6,199 nt of DNA from an uncultured Alphaproteobacteria bacterium (GTDB taxonomy: Bacteria > Pseudomonadota > Alphaproteobacteria > Reyranellales > Reyranellaceae). The translations under genes were made by a program, and so were the position numbers. Positions within the stretch are counted from its first letter, which is position 1. Each line of letters begins with the position of its first letter. Below, piece after piece: positions 1-5,055 of this stretch. The stretch covers positions 1 to 6,199 of the forward strand of contig CAIYWM010000359.1 in the NCBI GenBank assembly GCA_903929895.1, written 5' to 3'. The notes below the pieces were generated by a model. The model saw only the letters and a program-made list of their open reading frames with translations. It had not been told where the DNA came from and did not search any database.

Positions 1-237
1 GCGGCGCTGCGGCGCGAGCACCGGACGAAGGCCGGCGTGTGGGGCGTGATCCGCGTGCTGGAGGGCGAGGTCAGGTTCGTCGTCGCCGGCGGCGCGGAAA
101 CGATCCTCGCTCCGGACCGCCCGGGTCTTATCCGGCCGCAGCAGACGCACCATGTCGAGCCGATCGGACGGATGCGCATGCAGGTCGATTTCCACGACCA
201 CGCACCGGATCGCTTCAACCCGGCACGCTCGCGATGA
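1..237 (+). CDS. DUF1971 (YeaR/TehB-type) cupin protein, 3' part
   Basis: The reading frame is open from base 1 and ends at TGA 235-237, so the start lies outside the window; 78 residues are visible. They begin AALRREHRTKAGVWGVIRVL and include LEGEVRF, then PGLIRPQQTHHVEP and QVDFH. This is the layout of DUF1971, a small single-domain cupin also found as E. coli YeaR and fused to some tellurite-resistance TehB proteins. The family is often annotated as tellurite resistance, but its biochemical role is not settled. The HH in QTHHVEP sits where cupins often bind metal. The family usually has about 100 residues, so only some 20-30 are probably missing. The 3' end overlaps the convergent minus-strand gene by 23 bp. 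Family assignment is fairly sure; function is not. Confidence 0.8.
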   Translation, partial: AALRREHRTKAGVWGVIRVLEGEVRFVVAGGAETILAPDRPGLIRPQQTHHVEPIGRMRMQVDFHDHAPDRFNPARSR

Positions 238-610
238 TCGCGGGCGAATCGAGCCAGGCGCGGGCCTTGTCCGCCAGCTTGAACACGCGCATCGGGCGTT
301 TCGGGACCGCGAGGATCCCGAGCACCCGCGCCACCTGCCAGTAATTCTCGTCGCGCACCACGAGGGCGAGCGGACCGAGTGCGGAGCCGGCCTCGGCGTG
401 CAGCGACCGGAGGCGGACGCCCACCGAGAGCAGCTCCGTCGGGCTCATCCGCGTCTCGCCCAGGCGGCCATCAAACAGCTTGCGATAGCCCAGGATGTTG
501 GAAGCAACGATCACATCCAGCACGCGATTGAGGTCGGCGAGTTCTATGGCGCCCTCCGCGTTGGCCACCAGGAGCTTCGCCCGCGAATCGATCGTCCAGT
601 GAAGCGGCAT
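215..610 (-). CDS. SpoIIAA/STAS-like small cytoplasmic protein, 131 aa
   Basis: The gene runs from ATG 610-608 to a stop at 215. AGGA lies about 9 bases upstream of the ATG as a modest ribosome site. The protein opens with MPLHWTIDSRAKLLVANAEG, a beta-strand pair. AIELADLNRVLDVIVASNIL follows, then GYRKLFDGR. This pattern of strands, helix, then a Y-K-x-x-F-D strand is typical of the SpoIIAA-like/STAS fold proteins of about 130 residues that are frequent in Alphaproteobacteria. No signal peptide, membrane helix or Cys is present. The later part (VRDENYWQVARVLGILAVPKRPMRVFKLADKARAWL) forms a helix, strand and helix as expected for the fold. STAS proteins often act in partner binding or phospho-relay, but no partner is visible here. 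The 3' end overlaps the DUF1971 gene tail-to-tail. Confidence 0.75.
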   Translation of the reverse strand: MPLHWTIDSRAKLLVANAEGAIELADLNRVLDVIVASNILGYRKLFDGRLGETRMSPTELLSVGVRLRSLHAEAGSALGPLALVVRDENYWQVARVLGILAVPKRPMRVFKLADKARAWLDSPAIIASVPG

Positions 611-820
611 GCCGTCACAATCCTGAAATGAGGCTTGACCGAGTCTCTACCAGCGCAGGTCGGCGACACGCAACGGAAACGGCGCGCGATGCCGCAGCGC
701 TTGCGGCTACCGACGGTATCAACCGTCTCCGTATCGATGCTAACGTGCATGCCGATCAATGGTGATCATCTGGGGTTGCCGGTTGGAGACTATCTCTCGC
801 CGGATCACTTGGGGGCAAAT
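611..820. other. Divergent intergenic region between SpoIIAA-like and DJ-1/PfpI genes
   Basis: This 210-base stretch must hold promoters for both flanking genes. On the minus strand a weak match to a sigma-70-type promoter reads TTGCGT (668-673) and TAGAGA (644-649), 18 bases apart, pointing to the gene that starts at 610. On the plus side a short perfect palindrome, GATCA-atgg-TGATC, lies at 754-767, 53 bases before the DJ-1/PfpI start; it could be an operator but is short. An open frame from 635 crosses the region and joins the DJ-1 gene, but its translation does not resemble any protein domain. Confidence 0.35.
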
Positions 821-1552
821 ATGACGAATAGGATGACCGACCTGAGCATCGCTCTGGTCATGTTCGACGGCGCCGAGGAACAGGATGTGGTGGGCCCGTA
901 TGAGATGTTCTGGTGGGGCACCACCTTCGATAATCACCCGGAAGCCCAGGACATGACCGAGGCGGATTTCAGCTACACCTTCAACACCAACGCCACGTCC
1001 CGGCGGCTGCCGAACATCTTCACGGTCGCCCCGACGACGGCGCCGATCACCATGTCGTCGGGCATGCGGTTCCTGGCCGACTACAGCTACGAGAACGCGC
1101 CGGCGGCCAATGTCGTGGTCGTGCCGGGTGGCGAAGGCGCCCGCGCGACCGAGGCGCTGCGGGCCAACGGGACGCTCGACTATATCCGCAAGGTGGCGAC
1201 GCAAGCCGACTGCAAGTACGTCATGTCGGTGTGCACGGGCTCGTTCGTGCTGGGACATGCCGGCCTGCTCGACGGCGTGCACTGCACGACCTACATGAAC
1301 CAGTACAACAGGTTCGAACATGAGCTTCCGGCTGCCAAGCTGGTGCGCAACACCAGCATCAACTTCGTGCAGGACGGCAAGCATCTCACCAGCAACGGCC
1401 CCTGCTCGGGCCTTGCCACCTCGCTGCGGCTGGTCGAGGACCATGTCGGCACGCGCAAGAAGGACAAGCTCCGGGAGCTGCTCTCCTTCGTCTATCCGAC
1501 GGCCGAGGGGCTGATCCTGAAGGACGGCACGCTGGTCGAGCACAACGTCTGA
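821..1552 (+). CDS. DJ-1/PfpI family protein (class I glutamine-amidotransferase-like), 243 aa
   Basis: The start is placed at ATG 821, after GGGGG about 6 bases upstream, because the fold begins right there: MTDLSIALVMFDGAEEQDVV is the first beta strand and turn of DJ-1/PfpI proteins. The nucleophile elbow is YVMSVCTGSFVLGHAGLLDG, with Cys138 as the expected catalytic residue. VVVVPGG (about 98-104) is the strand before the active-site loop. The D-x-x-G-P segment (Asp22-Val-Val-Gly-Pro) and the Cys-Thr pair recall isonitrile hydratase-like members, where the matching Asp and Thr act in catalysis. Other members are chaperones, deglycases or the sensor half of AraC-type regulators. No DNA-binding domain follows, so this is a stand-alone enzyme-like form. 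It is longer than minimal members, with an insertion at about residues 33-65. Family sure; substrate unknown. Confidence 0.9.
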   Translation: MTNRMTDLSIALVMFDGAEEQDVVGPYEMFWWGTTFDNHPEAQDMTEADFSYTFNTNATSRRLPNIFTVAPTTAPITMSSGMRFLADYSYENAPAANVVVVPGGEGARATEALRANGTLDYIRKVATQADCKYVMSVCTGSFVLGHAGLLDGVHCTTYMNQYNRFEHELPAAKLVRNTSINFVQDGKHLTSNGPCSGLATSLRLVEDHVGTRKKDKLRELLSFVYPTAEGLILKDGTLVEHNV

Positions 1553-1565
1553 TCCGGGACGACGA

Positions 1566-1591
1566 GGCCGCGACCTTCGCCGGTCGCGGCC
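1566..1591. terminator. Perfect 10-bp inverted repeat, probable bidirectional terminator
   Basis: Arms GGCCGCGACC (1566-1575) and GGTCGCGGCC (1582-1591) are exactly complementary around the 6-base loop TTCGCC. The hairpin sits in the 43 bases between the convergent stops of the DJ-1/PfpI gene and nhaA, where a shared terminator is expected. No T-run follows on either strand, so it is not a textbook intrinsic terminator, but such GC-rich hairpins are common at convergent gene ends in GC-rich genomes. Confidence 0.65.
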
Positions 1592-1595
1592 GGTC

Positions 1596-2795
1596 TCAGA
1601 AAGCCCTCGCCTCGGCGCCGCCCGGCTTCGGGCTCAGCATCAGGACCAGGGCACCGAGCGCCGCCGAGATGAGCGAGCCCAGCAGGATGCCGATCTTGAC
1701 GCCATCCTGCAGGGCCGCATTGTCGGGGAAGGCCAGCAGCCCGATGAACAGGCTCATCGTGAAGCCGATGCCGCAGAGCAGCGCCACGCCCAGCACATGC
1801 AGCGGCGCCGCGCCGACCGGTGCGTCGGCCCAGCCGAGCTTCACGGTCGCGAGCGCGGTGCCGTAGACGCCGATCACCTTGCCGAGGACCAGCCCGCCCG
1901 CGACACCGAGCGTCAGCGGATCGATCAGGGCGCTCATGTCGAAGCCGGCCAGCGATACGCCGGCATTGGCAAAGCCAAAAATCGGAATGATGACGAACGG
2001 CACGAACCTGGCCAGCGCGTGCTCCAGCCGATGCAGGGGCGAATCGACCCCGCGTTCGTGACCGCCGCCCACCGCGCGGGTGATCGGAATGGTGAGTGCG
2101 AGGGCCACGCCCGCGACCGTCGCATGGACGCCCGAGAGCAGCACCAGCAGCCACAGGACGGCGCCCAGCAGCAGATAGGGCCACAGCGCCCTCACCCCCA
2201 GCCGGTTGAGCGCCAGCAGCGACACCAGCACGGCGGCCGCGCCACCCAGTGCCGCGAGGTTAAGATTGCCGGTGTAGAAGACGGCGATGATCAGCACCGC
2301 GCCGAGATCGTCGATGATCGCCAGCGCGGTCAGGAACACCTTCATCGAGGCCGGCACCCGGTTGCCGAACAGCGACAGCACGCCCAGCGCGAAGGCGATG
2401 TCGGTCGCGGTGGGAATCGCCCAGCCGCGGATCACCTCGCCGTTGTTCCAGTTGAGCGAGGCGAAGATCAGCGCCGGCACGGCCATACCGCCGGCGGCGC
2501 AGAGGCCGGGCAGGACGCGCCGAGACCAGGTCGAGAGCTGGCCGTCGACGATCTCTCGCTTGATCTCCAGCCCGACCAGCAAGAAGAACACCGCCATCAG
2601 CGCATCGTTGATCCAGTGCGACACACTGAGCGGGCCGACATAGGTCTTCAGCGCCGCGAAATAGACAGCGGCCAGCGGTGAATTGGCGACAATCAGCGCC
2701 AGCGCCGCGGCGACCATGAGGACGATGCCGCCCGACGCTTCGTTGTCGATGAAGCGGCGCAGCAGGGTGGGACGCAGGTTGGGATTGCGGGTCAT
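1596..2795 (-). CDS. nhaA: Na+/H+ antiporter NhaA, 399 aa
   Basis: NhaA is an inner-membrane antiporter that expels Na+ or Li+ in exchange for protons, for pH and salt homeostasis. The length matches the family (E. coli NhaA has 388). Diagnostic segments are present in order: the entry helix LLVGLEIKREIVDGQLS with Glu77 and Glu81, the pH-sensing pair; PTATDIAFALG with Asp132; LALAIIDDLGAVLIIAVFYT with Asp162-Asp163, the ion-binding aspartates (Asp163/164 in E. coli); GFANAGVSL; and GLVLGKVIGVYG with Lys306, matching Lys300. About 12 hydrophobic helices can be traced. The start is set at ATG 2795-2793, giving MTRNPNLRPTLLRRFIDNEA, the usual NhaA N-terminus. GGAA lies 4 bases before it. The frame is open 54 codons further up, but that part is the structured leader. 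The gene is single, with a long leader (2796-2952) that probably controls it. Confidence 0.97.
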   Translation of the reverse strand: MTRNPNLRPTLLRRFIDNEASGGIVLMVAAALALIVANSPLAAVYFAALKTYVGPLSVSHWINDALMAVFFLLVGLEIKREIVDGQLSTWSRRVLPGLCAAGGMAVPALIFASLNWNNGEVIRGWAIPTATDIAFALGVLSLFGNRVPASMKVFLTALAIIDDLGAVLIIAVFYTGNLNLAALGGAAAVLVSLLALNRLGVRALWPYLLLGAVLWLLVLLSGVHATVAGVALALTIPITRAVGGGHERGVDSPLHRLEHALARFVPFVIIPIFGFANAGVSLAGFDMSALIDPLTLGVAGGLVLGKVIGVYGTALATVKLGWADAPVGAAPLHVLGVALLCGIGFTMSLFIGLLAFPDNAALQDGVKIGILLGSLISAALGALVLMLSPKPGGAEARAF

Positions 2796-2816
2796 GGGTT
2801 CCAAAAAGGGAAAGCG

Positions 2817-2867
2817 GATCGCTGGCGGCCCGACCAGCGCTAATCCCTGTCTGCACCGACGTGCAGG
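2817..2867 (-). repeat. Leader module, copy 2 (next to nhaA)
   Basis: On the minus strand it reads CCTGCACGTCGGTGCAG, then ACA, then GGGATT, AG, a hairpin of CGCTGG and CCAGCG around TCGGGCCG, and ATC. Compared with copy 1, hairpin 1 differs at one loop base, the spacer to the box is 3 bases rather than 1, and hairpin 2 is replaced by an unrelated but fully paired stem. The hairpin 2 position relative to GGGATT and ATC is the same in both copies. Confidence 0.7.
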
Positions 2868-2887
2868 CACCCGCGTTTCTTCTGGCC

Positions 2888-2934
2888 GATGTTGCCCGGG
2901 AGGGCAACAGAATCCCGCTGCACCGGCGTGCAGG
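2888..2934 (-). repeat. Leader module, copy 1 (upstream on the nhaA strand)
   Basis: On the minus strand it reads CCTGCACGCCGGTGCAG, then C, then GGGATT, CT, a hairpin of GTTGCCC and GGGCAAC around TCCC, and ATC. Hairpin 1 arms are 2928-2933 and 2918-2923; the box is 2911-2916; hairpin 2 is 2891-2908; ATC is 2888-2890. CCCG just before hairpin 1 (2936-2939 region) can pair with CGGG after it and extend the stem. Confidence 0.7.
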
Positions 2935-2968
2935 TTCGGGCAAAACGCGTGCATCAAGGGAGTTCGCG

Positions 2969-3463
2969 ATGGTCGGGCGTAGATTGGGCCTTCTGGTCCT
3001 GGGATCGATGGTGGCGGTGTTCGGGCTGGCGGCGCCTGCAGCCGCGCAAACGAAGAAGATCGGAACGTTCGGCGGCTGGGCGATCAGCATCGTCCACGAC
3101 AAGGGCAAGTTCGTGCGCTGCGTCGCCGACACGACCGGGCCGGGCAATGAAGGTCTGCGGATGAGCTTCGGCGACGACGGCAAGCGCCAGTTCGTGCTGC
3201 CGGGCCCCGGCACGAGCGCCCTGAAGGACGAGGCCGTGATCGTGCTGAGGCCCAGCGGCCGGCGCTTCACCTTCGCGTTGGCCCAGGGATCGCCCGACCG
3301 GCTGTGGAGCCAAGTGCTGGAAAACAGCTTCACCGACGTGTTCTTCGAATCGAAGCGGATGGAGGTGCAGCTTCCCGCGCTCAACGTCACGCGCAGCTTC
3401 GACCTCGGCGATCCCGACACGATGAGCGCGCGGATCGACGGCTGCATGACGTCTCATCAATAG
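2969..3463 (+). CDS. Small secreted protein of unknown function, 164 aa
   Basis: The start is ATG 2969, chosen because AAGGGAG (2956-2962) lies 6 bases before it and because a clean signal peptide then begins: MVGRRLGLLVLGSMVAVFGL followed by AAPAAAQ, with Arg4-Arg5, a hydrophobic core and an AxA cleavage site before Gln27. The mature part of about 138 residues is likely periplasmic. It opens with KKIGTFGGWAISI and appears beta-rich, with Cys51 and Cys159 as the only cysteines outside the signal and so a possible disulfide. The F-G-G-W-x-I opening faintly recalls IalB-type periplasmic proteins, but the match is too weak to name. It diverges from nhaA; the leader of that gene reaches to within 4 bases of this gene's ribosome site. 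No partner gene follows on the same strand. Confidence 0.8.
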   Translation: MVGRRLGLLVLGSMVAVFGLAAPAAAQTKKIGTFGGWAISIVHDKGKFVRCVADTTGPGNEGLRMSFGDDGKRQFVLPGPGTSALKDEAVIVLRPSGRRFTFALAQGSPDRLWSQVLENSFTDVFFESKRMEVQLPALNVTRSFDLGDPDTMSARIDGCMTSHQ

Positions 3464-3491
3464 GCATCCGCACGGTCGACCCTTGCCGGGC

Positions 3492-3523
3492 CGGTACCGC
3501 CTCAGGCGTGGCGCAGGGTACCG
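3492..3523. terminator. Nested inverted repeat between convergent genes, possible terminator
   Basis: Outer arms CGGTACC (3492-3498) and GGTACCG (3517-3523) are complementary. Inside lies a smaller hairpin, CGCC-tca-GGCG (3498-3508), that competes for one base. The structure follows the stop of the secreted-protein gene by 28 bases and overlaps the last codons of the convergent 66-residue gene. No T-run follows on either strand, so the call is tentative. Confidence 0.35.
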
Positions 3524-3702
3524 CGCAACTGCTCGACGTTGGATTGGGTGGCCACGATCCGGCCCATCAGGTTGACCCTGCGGATCACCAGGCTGGTGTT
3601 GCGCGGATTGATGTTCAGCGCCTTCGACAGATCGTTGAGATCGTCGCGGAGCCGATTGAGACTCGTTTCGAGCTCGGCAAGCTTCCTGTCGTCCCTGCGC
3701 AC
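3502..3702 (-). CDS. Short coiled-coil protein of unknown function, 66 aa
   Basis: The start is GTG 3702-3700 with GAGGG 5 bases upstream as a good ribosome site. The protein begins MRRDDRKLAELETSLNRLRD and continues with DLNDLSKALN; Leu and Ile recur in heptad-like spacing over residues 8-30, which suggests a short coiled coil. A second helical stretch (VIRRVNLMGRIVATQSNVEQLRGTL) could pair with it as a helical hairpin or dimer. It has no Cys, no signal peptide and no membrane segment. I do not recognise a family. It lies 100 bases downstream of the hydrolase on the same strand, so it could be a last gene of that operon or independent. The ribosome site and heptads make it credible despite the size. 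Confidence 0.6.
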   Translation of the reverse strand: MRRDDRKLAELETSLNRLRDDLNDLSKALNINPRNTSLVIRRVNLMGRIVATQSNVEQLRGTLRHA

Positions 3703-3802
3703 CGGTACCCTCGCAAAAACCGCTGGCCGCAGGGTATCACGAGCCGACGGGGCGACGACCGGGCGACGGAACGCCCCTTTTGTATCAATGGTATCCGGAC
3801 GG

Positions 3803-4810
3803 CTACGCGGATACGAGCCAGTTCAGCCTCGCTTCGAGACCGCTTCTTCCCATGAACGACACGATATCGTGCTCTTCGGCGCCGGGAACCGGGTCGAGCT
3901 CCACTTCGGCCAGGTGCGCCATGTTTTCCGCTTCCTGGCGATCGACCTTGTTCCTCTCGCCGAAGGTCATGCGGACGAAAGGCCGCCGGCGCGCCCGGCC
4001 ATAGACCGCGGCCATGTCCAGAGAGTCCGGATCGATCGGGACCGCCAAGGGCCGGCGACGCTTCTGCCGTTCCAGGACGCGTTGTGCGCTTTCGTCCAGC
4101 CGGGACGGTCCCGCCAGGCTGAGAACCCTCTCGGCGGACAGATCCAGCCCATAGCGAAGGGCGCCGAAGGTTCCGGCGGAACTCCCCGTGCAGAGGATAC
4201 GCTCGCCTCCGAGTAACCGCACGGCCTTGGCCAGGTATTCGATCGTATCTTCGTAGCTCGCCCCTGCCGATCCGATGCCGCCGGCGTAGAACATCCCGTC
4301 CAGATCGCGAAGATAGACGATGCTCGCATCGAGCCTTCGAAACCACTGATGCATCAGCACGAGCGGCCCGGAGAAGCGTTTGGCGCCGCCGGTGAAGACG
4401 AGAAGCACGTTACGAGATCGATTGCGAGGCACGATCTGGATTTCCGCCGCCGGATCGTCCTCGAACTCCTTCTCGTCCTGATCGGGAGGAGTCTCCGGCG
4501 CCGTGAGAACGAGAGACGGAAGCCTGCCGGTCCTGGTGTCGGTATGTCCGAGAATCTTCGAGACATAGTGTCTGGCCGCCGCCAGGGATCCGCATTCCAG
4601 GATGGTCCACAACACGATCCTGTGCCTGTATGTCGGCTCGGCGAGCCTTGCGACAGGTTCACCACGCTCGAAGCTGCGGAGGAAATCGAGGGTTTCCAGG
4701 ATCAGGGCCTTCTCGTTGAACTCCCCCTGCTGCCTCACCTCGGCTTCGACCGCGTCCCGGTCGCCGGCCGCCCAGCGCTTGAAGAGAAGCCGGCTCTGAT
4801 AGGTCAACAT
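3803..4810 (-). CDS. Alpha/beta hydrolase-fold protein with helical N-terminal region, 335 aa
   Basis: The start ATG 4810-4808 overlaps the TGA of the carrier-protein gene (4806-4804), a 7-bp overlap that implies coupled translation; an in-frame ATG at 4864 would lie deep inside that gene and adds only arginine-rich residues. Residues 1 to about 120 look helical (LLFKRWAAGDRDAVEAEVRQ onward). The hydrolase part starts near NVLLVFTGGAKRFSG, where TGG may form the oxyanion hole. ILCTGSSAGTFGALRYGLDL holds the G-x-S-x-G elbow with Ser211. FGERNKVDRQEAENM (Asp290 candidate) and GAEEHDIVSFM (His314) complete a likely Ser-Asp-His triad. It is larger than a simple thioesterase. In this operon it may release or transfer the group carried by the ACP; that is inference from position. 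Esterase or acyltransferase activity on a free product is equally possible. Confidence 0.75.
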   Translation of the reverse strand: MLTYQSRLLFKRWAAGDRDAVEAEVRQQGEFNEKALILETLDFLRSFERGEPVARLAEPTYRHRIVLWTILECGSLAAARHYVSKILGHTDTRTGRLPSLVLTAPETPPDQDEKEFEDDPAAEIQIVPRNRSRNVLLVFTGGAKRFSGPLVLMHQWFRRLDASIVYLRDLDGMFYAGGIGSAGASYEDTIEYLAKAVRLLGGERILCTGSSAGTFGALRYGLDLSAERVLSLAGPSRLDESAQRVLERQKRRRPLAVPIDPDSLDMAAVYGRARRRPFVRMTFGERNKVDRQEAENMAHLAEVELDPVPGAEEHDIVSFMGRSGLEARLNWLVSA

Positions 4811-5055
4811 GCCGGCTCGATCGGCCTCGCCGCGTAGTCGATGATCGCGCCGATCGAGCGGCACGCGTCGAAATCATCCTCGGCGATCAGCACGCCGAAG
4901 ACTTCCTCGATCCGCATCAGGATCTGTGCGTGATCGAGCGAATCGAATCCGAAATCGTAAAAGTCCTCGGAGGCCCCCAGATCGTCCGAACTGATGCGCT
5001 CGACGACGCTCGAAATGACCTCCCGTACACCCTGCTCGGTCAACTTCACCGACAC
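4804..5055 (-). CDS. Acyl carrier protein, 83 aa
   Basis: The start is GTG 5055-5053, with AGGGAG 8 bases upstream. The sequence has the length and layout of a stand-alone carrier: a first helix (LTEQGVREVISSVVERI), a loop, then DFYDFGFDSLDHAQILMRIE with the D-S-L site in which Ser39 would receive 4'-phosphopantetheine. A third part, VFGVLIAEDDFDACRSIGAI, is the usual recognition helix region (typically F-x-x-D-x-x). The protein is acidic in its first two thirds, as carriers are. It is not next to fab genes, so it is probably a specialised carrier for this operon, not the fatty-acid ACP. It overlaps the downstream hydrolase by 7 bp and the upstream frame by 10 bp if that frame is read through its break. 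No phosphopantetheinyl transferase is seen in the window. Confidence 0.92.
   Translation of the reverse strand: MSVKLTEQGVREVISSVVERISSDDLGASEDFYDFGFDSLDHAQILMRIEEVFGVLIAEDDFDACRSIGAIIDYAARPIEPAC

Larger units (their letters stand above)
2796..2952 (-). promoter_or_regulatory. Candidate tandem riboswitch / structured leader RNA of nhaA
   Basis: Read on the nhaA strand, this leader contains two copies of one module. Each has hairpin 1 (CTGCAC-loop-GTGCAG), a GGGATT box, a 2-nt spacer, hairpin 2, and ATC. Hairpin 1 and the box are nearly the same in both copies. Hairpin 2 differs wholly in sequence (GTTGCCC/GGGCAAC at 2891-2908; CGCTGG/CCAGCG at 2820-2839), yet pairs perfectly each time. That is what selection on RNA structure produces. 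A long-range pairing, GCAC-cc-GCGTTT (2867-2878) with AAACGC-GTGC (2943-2952), can close the upstream copy. In the downstream copy a weaker 4-bp pairing (2814-2817 with 2871-2874) is possible. The module ends about 20 bases before the nhaA ATG, with only TTTCCCTTTTTGGAACCC between, so control of translation start is plausible. Two nhaA-associated RNA families are known from the literature as Li+ riboswitches; I cannot recall their consensus well enough to claim a match. A tandem DNA operator is the alternative. Confidence 0.6.

Noticed and set aside
635..820. An N-terminal extension of 62 residues for the DJ-1/PfpI protein, starting at 635.
   Set aside because: The extension has no domain character, and the DJ-1 fold begins right after ATG 821, which has a G-rich ribosome site.
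740..1543. Long minus-strand open frame of 267 codons opposite the DJ-1/PfpI gene.
   Set aside because: It is a shadow of the real gene in GC-rich DNA, rich in Arg and His with no domain.
1797..2681. Long plus-strand open frame of 294 codons opposite nhaA.
   Set aside because: Its composition (Gln, His, Arg and Asp repeats) is that of an antisense shadow; NhaA on the other strand is certain.
2898..2916. A pseudoknot between the TCCC loop of hairpin 2 (copy 1) and GGGA of the GGGATT box.
   Set aside because: A 4-nt loop can hardly pair fully with the adjacent flank, and copy 2 has no matching loop sequence.
2796..2957. A 54-residue N-terminal extension of NhaA, starting at 2957.
   Set aside because: It is a translation of the hairpin leader, with Cys and Pro content unlike NhaA; the usual NhaA N-terminus begins at 2795.
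2861..2968. A start at 2861 for the secreted protein, adding 36 residues.
   Set aside because: It would bury the signal peptide and also lie in the repeat region; ATG 2969 has a strong ribosome site and gives a clean signal peptide.
2260..3447. Minus-strand open frame of 395 codons across nhaA, the leader and the secreted-protein gene.
   Set aside because: It runs out of frame through nhaA and antisense through a gene with signal peptide and ribosome site.
2969..3463. Assignment of the secreted protein to the IalB (invasion-associated locus B) family.
   Set aside because: Only a faint likeness in the first mature residues; length and cysteine positions do not settle it.
3761..3781. Hairpin GGGCG/CGCCC followed by CTTTT on the plus strand, as an intrinsic terminator.
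   Set aside because: Both flanking genes are on the minus strand, where the T-run would be on the wrong side; only 5 bp of stem and four Ts.
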